From positions 1 through 15,553 of the forward strand of contig JAUVKA010000031.1 in the NCBI GenBank assembly GCA_030592205.1: a stretch of 15,553 nucleotides of DNA. The letters are read 5' to 3'. Each line of letters opens with the position of its first letter. Position 1 is the stretch's first letter. The stretch is from Bacteroidota bacterium. GTDB taxonomy: Bacteria > Bacteroidota > Bacteroidia > Bacteroidales > UBA12481. Of the stretch, positions 6,771 through 14,524 are shown in pieces. The translations under genes and the position numbers were made by a program. A model generated the notes under the pieces. It did no database searches, was not told where the DNA came from, and was given only the letters and a program-made list of their open reading frames with translations.

Positions 6771-8605
6771 GATTTTTTATTGCTTTTGCGTAATTCTTGT
6801 TCCAACTGATTTATGACTGATTCTGCATCTTTAAAAATTATATCCAGTTCACCAGAATTGTCTCCGGGTGCATATCGGATGTATTCACAATGGTCAAGTA
6901 ATTTGATCAGGGATTCAATAACTTCAGTATCAACGTTTCTACTAGCCAGAAACATCTCAATAAACTCCCTGTTAAGATTTGCCTGATCCAAATTGAGCTT
7001 GTCGCCAATATATCCCCATGTGGCTTTCAAAATCTCATTTAGGAAATTTTCTTTATTATTTTCCTTAAGGCATTTCCCTGCCTGCCTGAGTCGCAATTGA
7101 CTTTGTCTGCCTGCTTTTCTAATCCTAATACCGGCAGTATCAGACATTTTCCTTTGCCATCCTTGCAGCAGAACAAAGATTAGTATGAAAAGAACTGCTA
7201 TAAGCAAGTAAATAAGATAAAAGCCTGACTTGCTTAACCAGGATTCTTTTTGTAGAACAAGCTTAAGATTTCTTGTATTAATAAATCGAATATCTGCACC
7301 CAGATATCTGACATCCTCCCGATTTGGTCCGGAAATAACTGTCCCTGTTGCCTCTTCATTTCCTTTTTCTACCTGAATAGTGAAGGGCTGGCTGGTAAGA
7401 CTTTTATAACTAACGCTTACTGGATCAAAATAGACGAAATTTACTTCAGGTATAGCAAAATCGCCGGCAAACCGGGGAATAAACAAGTATTCCATAGTAC
7501 GACTACCCCTTATTCCGCTCTCAGAAACGTTAATGTTGTCGACTATTTTTGGGTCATAAGTCTCAAAATCACTTGGAAAATCTACCTTGACGGGCTTAAT
7601 TAACTTGATATTACCATTACCATTAATTCTAACTGAAAGATTGACCGCCTCATTTGTTTTAACGTTTCCCTTATCCAGTTTGGCTGAAAGAGTATAAGAT
7701 CCTACGGCACCATTGAAATTTTCGGGGGCATTATTCGGTAATGGTTTAACCTGAATTTTTATCTTAGGGCTATAAACTCTTTTTCGCATTGTTTGAGTTG
7801 ACCCAAAAAAATCATCGAATACACTTCTGCTTTGATTACGCTGATTAACATAACACTCCAGTTCGAATGGTTCGATAATTATTTCTCCAGTTTGCTGCGG
7901 TACAAGAATGCTTTTTTTAATAGTACCAACATTGTATATAACGCCGTTAACATTTTCTCTTAAAAGACTGATCTGTTCAGGAACCTTTATCTCCTGGCTC
8001 CAAAATCCACTATATGATGGTATTTTTATATCACCAAACCTAGCCAGAGTCACCCGGGTATAAACCTTAATGGTGGCCAGTATCTGTTCCCCTTTAAATA
8101 TATTTCTTCTGTCAACATTAATCCTGACGTAAAGATCCTTGGCATCAATACCAGATTGATTTCCAGTTTGCTGACTTTTTGTTTGTTGTTGCTGTTGTGA
8201 CTTTTGTGCTTTCCCTTTAACAACCTCAATTTTGAGTTTGTTCGAAGTGTATTTTTTCCCTCCCACCGTAACTCGTGCAGCAGGAATAATAAATGTCCCC
8301 TCCAGTTGGGCTCGTACAGTGTAATTATATGTATATGAGGAAGTCTGAGAAACTTTACCCCCAATTATCTGGGTGCTCATATTTGTAGAAAGCATTGGGC
8401 CTGAGAAGAGGAAATTACTAAGCTTTGGCCCAACGAACTCAGATCCTTTGCCATTCACTACATAACTGAGGCGGAAATATTCCCCCATTTCCACCACTTT
8501 GGGAGCTGAAGCAGTAATATGGATCTCTTTATCCTGAGCAAAGGAATGCCATCCTGAAAAAATCAAGACGAAAAAGATTATTATCCTATGCATTACCAAA
8601 TTCAT
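6767..8605 (-). CDS. batD: BatD: periplasmic oxygen-tolerance family protein with C-terminal membrane anchor
   Basis: A 612-residue protein, normal for BatD. It has a signal peptide (likely cut after SFA, before Q24), a long periplasmic region of Ig-like beta domains (about 25-445, opening 'ITASAPKVVEMGEYFRLSY', then 'YVRINVDRRNIFKGEQI' and 'GSYTLSAKLDKGNVKTNEAV'), one transmembrane segment (about 457-480), and a helical cytoplasmic tail of about 130 residues. A Q/K-rich linker at about 130-155 separates the first two beta domains. The start may be M5 instead, since neither has a Shine-Dalgarno. The gene begins 13 nt after batC and overlaps batE by 4 nt. The family was linked to aerotolerance in Bacteroides; its molecular role is unresolved. 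Its tail resembles that of the extra protein encoded at 11412-12425. Confidence 0.93.
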   Translation of the reverse strand: MNLVMHRIIIFFVLIFSGWHSFAQDKEIHITASAPKVVEMGEYFRLSYVVNGKGSEFVGPKLSNFLFSGPMLSTNMSTQIIGGKVSQTSSYTYNYTVRAQLEGTFIIPAARVTVGGKKYTSNKLKIEVVKGKAQKSQQQQQTKSQQTGNQSGIDAKDLYVRINVDRRNIFKGEQILATIKVYTRVTLARFGDIKIPSYSGFWSQEIKVPEQISLLRENVNGVIYNVGTIKKSILVPQQTGEIIIEPFELECYVNQRNQSRSVFDDFFGSTQTMRKRVYSPKIKIQVKPLPNNAPENFNGAVGSYTLSAKLDKGNVKTNEAVNLSVRINGNGNIKLIKPVKVDFPSDFETYDPKIVDNINVSESGIRGSRTMEYLFIPRFAGDFAIPEVNFVYFDPVSVSYKSLTSQPFTIQVEKGNEEATGTVISGPNREDVRYLGADIRFINTRNLKLVLQKESWLSKSGFYLIYLLIAVLFILIFVLLQGWQRKMSDTAGIRIRKAGRQSQLRLRQAGKCLKENNKENFLNEILKATWGYIGDKLNLDQANLNREFIEMFLASRNVDTEVIESLIKLLDHCEYIRYAPGDNSGELDIIFKDAESVINQLEQELRKSNKKS

Positions 8606-8618
8606 TCTATTTCAAATC

Positions 8619-9365
8619 TTACCAATCTTTTAATACTCTAACTCTTTGAGCTTTTGCCTTATCTTTCTTCACTTTTTCCTGTACCTTTTTTTCGTCATTG
8701 GCCAAAGCTTCAAGCAAGCGTTGTGCATCCTCTTTTGATATCTTACCCTCCTGAGGCTGCTGTTGTTGTTCATTTTTTTGATTCTGCTGATCTTGCTGAT
8801 CCTGTTGATCCTTGTTTTGATCCTGCTGATCCTTGTTTTGATCCTGCTCGTCCTTATTCTGATCTTGTTTATCCTTGTTCTGATCCTGCTGATCCTTGTT
8901 TTGATCCTTATTCTCCTTTTTTTCCTGCTCCTCTTGTTGTTTTTTCATGTTTTGCGCGTAGGCAAGGTTGTATTTAGTTTCCATATCCCCGGGCACATTC
9001 CTTAGAGAGTTCTTGTAAGCCTCTATTGCATCGTCCAATTCACCTGTTTGTAAAAGCGAATTTCCAAGATTATGGAATGCCTGTGATTTTGTGTTTTTAT
9101 TCACATTGTTGTCTACTACCTGGTTGAATTGAATCCCTGCATCTTCAAATTTTTCCTGTCGATATAAAGCATCACCCAGATTAAAAGAGCCGGGGACTGA
9201 ATTGCTTTGCAAATCAATAGCTTTTCTGTAAGCCACCTCGGATTCATTGAATTTATCTGATCTGAAGAGTTTGTTTCCCTCACGAATGTCCTTTCGTTCC
9301 TGCTGTGCCGGAGCGGGAAGATTAATGAAAAGCAAACCTAAGAATAACAGTTGTTTAATGTACAT
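8619..9365 (-). CDS. batC: BatC: secreted TPR protein with Q/D/N/K-rich tail
   Basis: A 248-residue protein. A signal peptide (cut near PAPA20-Q) is followed by three TPR units (about 24-57, 58-91 and 95-128; note 'GSFNLGDALYRQEKFEDA' and 'AFHNLGNSLLQTGELDDA') and a low-complexity stretch at 140-206 built almost only from Q, D, N, K and E, with a DQNKDQQ heptad repeat. The end (about 209-248) is a charged helix finishing in KDW. TPR plus a low-complexity charged segment is the standard BatC plan, and protein binding in the periplasm is the likely role. It sits 11 nt after batB and 13 nt before batD. No Shine-Dalgarno is visible. The repeat encoded at 8798-8902 may vary in length between strains. 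Confidence 0.9.
   Translation of the reverse strand: MYIKQLLFLGLLFINLPAPAQQERKDIREGNKLFRSDKFNESEVAYRKAIDLQSNSVPGSFNLGDALYRQEKFEDAGIQFNQVVDNNVNKNTKSQAFHNLGNSLLQTGELDDAIEAYKNSLRNVPGDMETKYNLAYAQNMKKQQEEQEKKENKDQNKDQQDQNKDKQDQNKDEQDQNKDQQDQNKDQQDQQDQQNQKNEQQQQPQEGKISKEDAQRLLEALANDEKKVQEKVKKDKAKAQRVRVLKDW
8798..8902. repeat. 21-bp tandem repeat inside batC
   Basis: Five consecutive 21-bp units, at 8798, 8819, 8840, 8861 and 8882, with plus-strand pattern GATCCTGCTGATCCTTG plus TTTT. The last unit differs from the second by no base; units three and four carry several changes, and a partial sixth begins at 8903. Each unit encodes seven residues (DQNKDQQ type), so copy-number change keeps frame. Confidence 0.9.
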
Positions 9366-9376
9366 AATAACCCAAA

Positions 9377-10417
9377 TTATAGTCTGTCTAAAATTCTCAT
9401 TTTCTTTAACCAGCGATTTTTCCGCTCTAAGATAATTAACTCCAGAACCAACAAAAAGATTGCCAAAGCTACAGGATATTGAAATTGTTCTTCATATTCA
9501 GAATAAATACGGGCTTCAATATCTTGTTTTTCCATTTTATTTATCTCATCGAATAGAGTTTTTACTCCTGCATTTGCCGTATTTGCACGTACATATATTC
9601 CTTTACCTGCTGTAGCAATTTCTCTTAGGAGACCCTCATTAAGTTTTGACACAATCACATTTCCCTCATGATCTTTCCTAAAATCCTTTTGTCCACCCTG
9701 GGTTAAAACTGGAATTGGTGCTCCTTGTACGAGTCCCATACCAATAGTGTGAACCACAATGCCTTTTTCAGCTGCAGCTATTGCAGCTTCTATTGCTCCT
9801 TCTTCATGGTTTTCCCCGTCCGTTATGATTATAATAGCCTTACTATTATCGGCTTCGGGTGTAAAGGAACGAGCTGCCAGGTTAATAGCTGCACCAATGG
9901 AAGTGCCTTGGCGAGGAATAATCTGGGTATTAACCGAGGATAGAAAAAGTTTGGCTGCCCCAAAATCTGTTGTCATCGGAAGTTGAATGTAGGCATCCCC
10001 TGCAAATACGACCAATCCTATTTTATCATTTTCGAGTTCATCTACCAGTTTGGATATTGCCCTTTTTGCATTCTCCAGTCGACTGGGTTGAATATCTTCA
10101 GCCAGCATCGAGTTAGAAACATCCAGACCTATCATCAGCTCAACTCCCTTTCGATTGATCTCAGTAAGTTTGGAGCCGAATTGCGGACGAGCCAATACAA
10201 AAATGATAGCAGTAATGGCAAGCAGAAAGATAGTGAATTTCCAATTCTTTTTGGATTGAGAAGCCAGTGGCATAAGAGATTCCAGTAAATTCTGATCGCC
10301 CCATTTAAGAAGTTTTTTCCGCGACAAGTACTGGCTGAACCAATAAAAGCCTGCCATAACCGGGATAAGCAGTAATGTCCATAGATACACCGTATTTTCA
10401 AATCTGAAACTTTCCAT
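9377..10417 (-). CDS. batB: BatB: vWA-domain membrane protein
   Basis: A 346-residue protein with two N-terminal transmembrane segments (about 11-27 and 60-77), a von Willebrand A domain (about 92-295) and a third segment near the C-terminus (about 314-331) followed by a basic tail. The metal-ion-dependent adhesion site looks complete: D99-V-S-N-S103, T172 in 'GTSIGAAI' and D200 in 'IIIITDGEN'. This arrangement is that of BatA/BatB proteins, in which the vWA domain faces the periplasm and is thought to bind partner proteins through a divalent metal ion. It lies 9 nt after batA and 11 nt before batC. It is called BatB rather than BatA by gene order and by the loop 'GAPIPVLTQGGQKDFRKD', which typically carries extra sequence in BatB. 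Confidence 0.92.
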   Translation of the reverse strand: MESFRFENTVYLWTLLLIPVMAGFYWFSQYLSRKKLLKWGDQNLLESLMPLASQSKKNWKFTIFLLAITAIIFVLARPQFGSKLTEINRKGVELMIGLDVSNSMLAEDIQPSRLENAKRAISKLVDELENDKIGLVVFAGDAYIQLPMTTDFGAAKLFLSSVNTQIIPRQGTSIGAAINLAARSFTPEADNSKAIIIITDGENHEEGAIEAAIAAAEKGIVVHTIGMGLVQGAPIPVLTQGGQKDFRKDHEGNVIVSKLNEGLLREIATAGKGIYVRANTANAGVKTLFDEINKMEKQDIEARIYSEYEEQFQYPVALAIFLLVLELIILERKNRWLKKMRILDRL

Positions 10418-10426
10418 CCCTTGCCT

Positions 10427-11422
10427 TTACGGATTATTTTTTAATATGGTGACACGCAGCACAGCCTCCAATAATAGAATCAGTATTGCAATAGCAGCCC
10501 ATAGTAGATATTCTTCAGTTTTTCTGGAGAATTCCCTGACCTCCATCTTTGATTTCTCCAATTTATCAATCTCCTGGTAAATCTCCTTTAATTTTTGGTT
10601 ATTCGTAGCCCGAAAATATTTCCCGTATGTCATGCTTGCTATATCCTGCAATACTTCCTCATCAATCTTAACCTCAATATTCTGGTACTGGACTCCAAAT
10701 GACGTTTTAAAAGGGTAGGGGGCAGTACCAAGAGTTCCAACACCTACTGTATAAACTCTGATGTTAAATGTTTCTGCGATCTGTGCGGCAGTAACCGGGG
10801 CAATTTCCCCCTGGTTATTTACCCCATCAGTAAGGAGGATTATTACCTTACTTTTTGCTTTAGAGTCTTTCAGCCGGCTAACAGCATTCGCAAGTCCCAG
10901 ACCGATAGCTGTACCGTCCTTAATCATTCCACTTTTTATGTCCTGAAACAGATTCATCAAAACCGCATGATCAGTTGTAAGAGGGCATTGTGTGAAGGAT
11001 TCGGCGCTGAAAACTACTAGTCCCATACGATCATCAGGGCGTCCTGCAATGAACTCCATGGCTACATCTTTAGAAGCTTCCAGCCGATTAGGTTTAAAAT
11101 CTTCCGCCAGCATGCTCCCTGAAATATCTAAAGCAAGGACAATATCAATACCTTCTGTTGCGATATTTTCCCAGGAACTAGTTGATTGTGGGCGAGCCAG
11201 AACAACAATAAGAGCAGAAATACTAAGAATTCTAAAAATGAACGGTATATGTCGCAAATAATATTTCCAGGAAGAAGGGGCTGTTGAAAGTGCTACAAGA
11301 CTGGAAAGACGTAAGCTGGAATAGCCTTTATTTTGTCTGTAGATATATAAGGCGATAAGGAAAGGGATAATTATCAGCCCCCATAAGAAAATTTCGTTTG
11401 CGAATGAAATGTTATTCAGCAT
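10427..11422 (-). CDS. batA: BatA: vWA-domain membrane protein
   Basis: A 331-residue protein from the chosen start. Transmembrane segments lie at about 11-27, 57-75 and 306-324, with a vWA domain between the second and third. The MIDAS residues are present: D99-I-S-G-S103, T171 in 'DGTAIGLGLA' and D199 in 'IILLTDGVN'. The start at 11422 is preferred to an ATG 21 nt upstream because AGGAGGGG lies directly before it and because the N-terminus 'MLNNISFANEIFLWGLIIIP' matches how BatA proteins usually begin. It overlaps the preceding gene by 11 nt, so it is probably translationally coupled. With BatB it should form the paired vWA components at the membrane that interact with MoxR-dependent partners; that role is family inference. 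Confidence 0.92.
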   Translation of the reverse strand: MLNNISFANEIFLWGLIIIPFLIALYIYRQNKGYSSLRLSSLVALSTAPSSWKYYLRHIPFIFRILSISALIVVLARPQSTSSWENIATEGIDIVLALDISGSMLAEDFKPNRLEASKDVAMEFIAGRPDDRMGLVVFSAESFTQCPLTTDHAVLMNLFQDIKSGMIKDGTAIGLGLANAVSRLKDSKAKSKVIILLTDGVNNQGEIAPVTAAQIAETFNIRVYTVGVGTLGTAPYPFKTSFGVQYQNIEVKIDEEVLQDIASMTYGKYFRATNNQKLKEIYQEIDKLEKSKMEVREFSRKTEEYLLWAAIAILILLLEAVLRVTILKNNP

Positions 11423-12425
11423 TCGTCCCCTCCTTTCCGGCACTCTCTAACTCAGCAGGATTAGTTGAGTCAGAATTACTTTGCCTCAATACAGGTGAAA
11501 GTTTTGTTCTAAGAACAAAATCATAAGCAACTCGCTGACTGTTCTCATTCTCATCGGGAAGCGGATTCCATTTGGCAAATTTCACAAGGTCGGCCAGTTC
11601 CAGCATATTTTTCAAATTTGCACAAATACCTTCATCGATCTCCTGCCTTATACTACAGGCAGCAACCGTTTCTGATGTTGTACATTCTAAAGCAGGAATA
11701 TCAAAGCGGAATTCAAGATAAGTGCGAATTATGTCAGTAAGTCTGGAGTGATATAGTTTTATTTTGCCCTTTTGCCAAAGTTTTTCTTGAGAGAGTAGAT
11801 CTAACTCTCTTAAGGCCCAGGTATGGGCTGGTTCTAAGGGTTTTACGCGGACAATGGTTTTCTCCGGCTGGTGCCTCCTTTTCTTGTAATAATACCAAAT
11901 AAAAATGGCTAAAGCCAGAAGGAGTAATCCAACAAAGATGTAGGGTGCAATTTCCCTGAAGCCATAAGGTACATCAAATGGTAGTTTGATATCGCTTATT
12001 CCCTTAGTTGTATCGATTTCCAAGGTTAAAACTTCAAGGGGTAAAGCATTCGATTTCAGGCTGTCCTGATTGAGCCTGTCATAGAAGAAAAATGAGGGGA
12101 TCACATAAAAGCCGGTATCAAAAGAGGTAATCACCAGGTGTTGCCTTAGCTTTAAACGTCCTTCCAATTCAAGAGTGTCTATTGGGGAAACAGCCAGAAT
12201 TTCTACTTTATCAATAATCGTATCGAGGAAAACAGGGAATTCAAAATTACTGCCTTGAGCCTGATTAAGCTCTAAAACAATATTAACATGATCCCCAATA
12301 AGAATTCTGGAAGTGTCGGCTGAGGCTTTGGCCCGTGATTGCTGGGCATAAGCGTTAAATCCTGTCAAATGAAGTACAACAACAGAAATTACAGTCAAGA
12401 TTAAAATGTGATATCCTTTCCTCAT
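11412..12425 (-). CDS. BatD-like single-pass membrane protein of the Bat cluster (unnamed)
   Basis: A 337-residue protein with a signal peptide (cut near AYA27-Q), a periplasmic beta-rich domain (about 30-155, 'ILIGDHVNIVLELNQ' and 'GFYVIPSFFFYD' resembling BatD-type Ig-like strands), one transmembrane segment (about 160-180), a basic KKRRH stop-transfer and a helical cytoplasmic domain (about 195-320). That layout is a short version of BatD with a single periplasmic module. The start codon overlaps the DUF58 stop as ATGA, and AGGGAGG precedes it by 2 nt; the 3' end overlaps batA by 11 nt. A gene in this position is common in Bacteroidota Bat clusters but has no widely used name that I recall. 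Function unknown, probably part of the same envelope complex. Confidence 0.85.
   Translation of the reverse strand: MRKGYHILILTVISVVVLHLTGFNAYAQQSRAKASADTSRILIGDHVNIVLELNQAQGSNFEFPVFLDTIIDKVEILAVSPIDTLELEGRLKLRQHLVITSFDTGFYVIPSFFFYDRLNQDSLKSNALPLEVLTLEIDTTKGISDIKLPFDVPYGFREIAPYIFVGLLLLALAIFIWYYYKKRRHQPEKTIVRVKPLEPAHTWALRELDLLSQEKLWQKGKIKLYHSRLTDIIRTYLEFRFDIPALECTTSETVAACSIRQEIDEGICANLKNMLELADLVKFAKWNPLPDENENSQRVAYDFVLRTKLSPVLRQSNSDSTNPAELESAGKEGTNAE
11427..11434 (-). promoter_or_regulatory. strong Shine-Dalgarno that sets the batA start
   Basis: On the minus strand this reads AGGAGGGG, with ACGA between it and the ATG at 11422. It is one of only a few strong ribosome sites in the window and lies inside the 3' end of the preceding gene, supporting the shorter batA start. 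Confidence 0.75.
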
Positions 12426-13312
12426 TTCCTCCCTTTCTTCTTAAACAGTTTAACCAGATTATTCACATAGTCTTCTCCGGTAAAAAGCTCAGTATAGTCA
12501 ACCCCGCTCCTTCTTAAAGTTTCATTAAGCATACTGTCTTCATCCTTCCACCACATGCTTAAATGCTTTATTATTCGCTTACTGGAGGTGTCCACCCATT
12601 GCATAAGTCCTGTTTCAGGGTCTTCAAAACGCACCAGGCCCATATTGGGAAGATGATATTCTCCTATGTCCCTGATACGAAGTGCAACCAGATCATGCTT
12701 CTTATTAGTAAGAGTCAGGCTATCCTTCAGTTGCATCCTACTTGGTTCACTTGATTGTATAAAATCAGAAAGCAGAAAGGCTGTTGACCGTTTCTTTATG
12801 GCATTTGTAAAGTATCGTAATGCTTCAGGGATATTGGTTCCTTGGTTATTTGGCACAAAATCAAGCAGTTCCAGTATGATTCGCATAATATGCTTCTTGC
12901 CTTTTTTCGGAGGAATGAATTTCTCTACACGGTCAGTAAAGAAAATCACACCGATTTTATCATTGTTTTGAATAGCAGAAAATGCGAGTACAGCAGCTAT
13001 TTCTGTCATGAACTCCCTCTTGAATCTGGTTTTTGTGCCAAAATTGTTAGAGGCACTAACATCAACCAGTAACATAACAGTTAACTCACGTTCTTCTTCA
13101 AAAATCTTGATAAATGGCTTATTGAAACGGGCAGTTACATTCCAGTCAATGTTCCGGATCGGATCGCCATATTGGTACTCCCTCACCTCACTGAAAGCCA
13201 TTCCTTGCCCTTTAAAAGCACTATGATACTCTCCAGCAAAGATCTGTTTAGTGAGTCCCCTTGTCTTGATCTCAATCTTCCTGACTTTCGATATTAACTC
13301 CGTTGAATTCAA
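12422..13312 (-). CDS. DUF58 domain protein of the MoxR/Bat cluster
   Basis: A 296-residue cytoplasmic protein (no signal peptide or membrane segment) carrying the full DUF58 signature: G35-Q-G, the 'FSEVREYQYGD50' stretch, I55-D-W57 and A61-R62. A vWA-type fold follows, with D84-V-S-A-S88 as a MIDAS-like start, T159 and D183. DUF58 proteins are regularly encoded next to MoxR ATPases and are thought to act with them. The start is TTG: an in-frame stop lies four codons upstream and no ATG occurs before M38, which is inside the signature. No Shine-Dalgarno precedes it, so it may be weakly translated, or coupled to something not visible. It is 107 nt after moxR and overlaps the next gene by 4 nt. 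Confidence 0.9.
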   Translation of the reverse strand: MNSTELISKVRKIEIKTRGLTKQIFAGEYHSAFKGQGMAFSEVREYQYGDPIRNIDWNVTARFNKPFIKIFEEERELTVMLLVDVSASNNFGTKTRFKREFMTEIAAVLAFSAIQNNDKIGVIFFTDRVEKFIPPKKGKKHIMRIILELLDFVPNNQGTNIPEALRYFTNAIKKRSTAFLLSDFIQSSEPSRMQLKDSLTLTNKKHDLVALRIRDIGEYHLPNMGLVRFEDPETGLMQWVDTSSKRIIKHLSMWWKDEDSMLNETLRRSGVDYTELFTGEDYVNNLVKLFKKKGRK

Positions 13313-13320
13313 TTGAAGGA

Positions 13321-13369
13321 ATTATGAATTATGATTTATCAATTATGAATTATTATTAACTTATTATAA
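13321..13369. repeat. AT-rich heptamer repeat in the moxR-DUF58 spacer
   Basis: Consecutive 7-nt units from 13321: ATTATGA, ATTATGA, TTTATCA, ATTATGA, ATTATTA, TTAACTT, ATTATAA. Three are identical and two or three more differ by one or two bases, so the region is a decaying tandem heptamer. Confidence 0.7.
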
Positions 13370-13388
13370 ACTAATTACTTATACTTAC

Positions 13389-13416
13389 GCCTCAAGCCTC
13401 AAGCCTAACGCCTTCT
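13389..13416. repeat. GC-rich heptamer repeat in the moxR-DUF58 spacer
   Basis: Units GCCTCAA (13389), GCCTCAA (13396), GCCTAAC (13403) and GCCTTCT (13410) form a second heptamer tract with different sequence, ending 3 nt before the moxR stop codon. Confidence 0.7.
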
Positions 13417-13419
13417 TTA

Positions 13420-14472
13420 TTAGGGAACTTCAACTGCATTTAAAATCCCGGTAATAATATCCTCGCTTGAGATATTTTCGGCTTCTGCTTCATAACTTAA
13501 ACCAATTCGATGTCGAAGTACATCGGTGCAAACAGCACGTATATCTTCAGGGATCACATACCCCCGGCGTTTAATGAAAGCATAAGCTTTGGCAGCCTTG
13601 GCCAGAGAAATACTAGCTCGCGGACTGCCTCCAAAGGTGATGTATCTTTCATAATCGCCTAATCCGTATTCCTTTGGAAAACGAGTAGCAAAAACTATAT
13701 CAATTATATATTTTTCAATTTTTTCGTCGAGATACACTTCCTTAACAACATCACGGGCAAGTATAATAGCTTCAGGACCGAGTACGGTATTGGCTGTAGG
13801 AAAGCTTTTAGCCAGGTTTTGTCTGATAATTAATTTTTCCTCATCTTTTTGGGGATAATTGATGATTACCTTTAACATGAATCGGTCGATCTGCGCCTCT
13901 GGTAATGGGTATGTTCCTTCTTGTTCAATTGGATTCTGGGTGGCCAGTACCAGAAATGGATTAGGAAGTTTAAAACTATCCGTTCCTATAGTTACTTGTC
14001 GTTCCTGCATTGCTTCAAGCAGGGCACTTTGTACCTTAGCAGGGGCGCGGTTGATCTCATCGGCCAGAATGAAATTATTGAATACCGGTCCTTTTTTGAC
14101 TTGAAACTCCTCTTTCTTTTGGCTATAAATGAGTGTTCCTATCAGGTCGGCGGGCAATAGATCGGGTGTAAATTGTATGCGCGAAAATCCTGCATCAATT
14201 GTGCTGGCCAATGTGCTTATGGCTAAGGTTTTAGCTAGCCCAGGTACTCCTTCAAGCAAAAGGTGTCCGTCTGAGAGGAGGCCTATGAGAAGGCTGTCGA
14301 TCAGGTGCCTCTGACCCACAATTACCTTATTCATTTCCAATGTAATCAATTCAACAAAAGCACTTTCTTGCTGAATTTTTTCATTTATTTCCTTGATGTC
14401 AACAGTGGTATTCATTTCAATATTTGTTTCGTTTTTTTCTGATGTTTCCAAAAAGCTATTTTTGGTTTTCAT
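13420..14472 (-). CDS. moxR: MoxR-family AAA+ ATPase
   Basis: A 350-residue cytoplasmic AAA+ protein. Walker A is G75-V-P-G-L-A-K-T82, Walker B is F134-I-L-A-D-E139, sensor 1 is N180 in 'LATQNPIEQEG', the 'PLPEAQIDRF' stretch holds the expected arginine, and 'GGSPRAS' near residue 280 fits sensor 2. MoxR ATPases remodel or insert cofactors into partner proteins that carry vWA domains, which are encoded downstream here. A second start, M20 (14415), would give 331 residues, closer to the usual length; the first 19 residues are polar and poorly conserved-looking, so either start is possible. The gene diverges from truA. A 107-nt repeat-bearing spacer separates it from the DUF58 gene, unlike the tight packing of the rest. 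Confidence 0.93.
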   Translation of the reverse strand: MKTKNSFLETSEKNETNIEMNTTVDIKEINEKIQQESAFVELITLEMNKVIVGQRHLIDSLLIGLLSDGHLLLEGVPGLAKTLAISTLASTIDAGFSRIQFTPDLLPADLIGTLIYSQKKEEFQVKKGPVFNNFILADEINRAPAKVQSALLEAMQERQVTIGTDSFKLPNPFLVLATQNPIEQEGTYPLPEAQIDRFMLKVIINYPQKDEEKLIIRQNLAKSFPTANTVLGPEAIILARDVVKEVYLDEKIEKYIIDIVFATRFPKEYGLGDYERYITFGGSPRASISLAKAAKAYAFIKRRGYVIPEDIRAVCTDVLRHRIGLSYEAEAENISSEDIITGILNAVEVP

Positions 14473-14476
14473 GACG

Positions 14477-14484
14477 CGAAAATA
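14477..14484 (-). promoter_or_regulatory. candidate -7 box for moxR and the Bat operon
   Basis: On the minus strand this reads TATTTTCG, one mismatch from TAnnTTTG, ending 4 nt before the upstream moxR ATG. A start near there would make the first ATG leaderless, or give M20 a leader of about 60 nt. No clear -33 element. Confidence 0.3.
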
Positions 14485-14509
14485 AACGAAAGCAGTATTA
14501 AATTTTTCA

Positions 14510-14517
14510 TATTTTTG
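14510..14517 (+). promoter_or_regulatory. candidate -7 box for truA
   Basis: TATTTTTG matches TAnnTTTG exactly, 7 nt before the truA ATG. It is identical to the box at 1773-1780. No -33 TTTG was found at normal distance, and no Shine-Dalgarno is present. Confidence 0.4.
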
Positions 14518-14524
14518 TTAACGT

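Noticed and set aside
8763..9005. Plus-strand frame coding for a very hydrophobic Leu/Ile-rich peptide opposite batC
   Set aside because: It is the antisense of the Q/D/N-rich repeat, whose complement reads as Leu/Ile/Val codons. It has no start signal or homologous domain.
11423..11443. Upstream ATG for batA adding 7 residues
   Set aside because: It lacks a ribosome site, while the ATG at 11422 has a strong one at proper spacing and a family-like N-terminus.
13321..13416. CRISPR array in the moxR-DUF58 spacer
   Set aside because: The units are 7 nt and contiguous, with no long repeats or unique spacers and no cas genes nearby.
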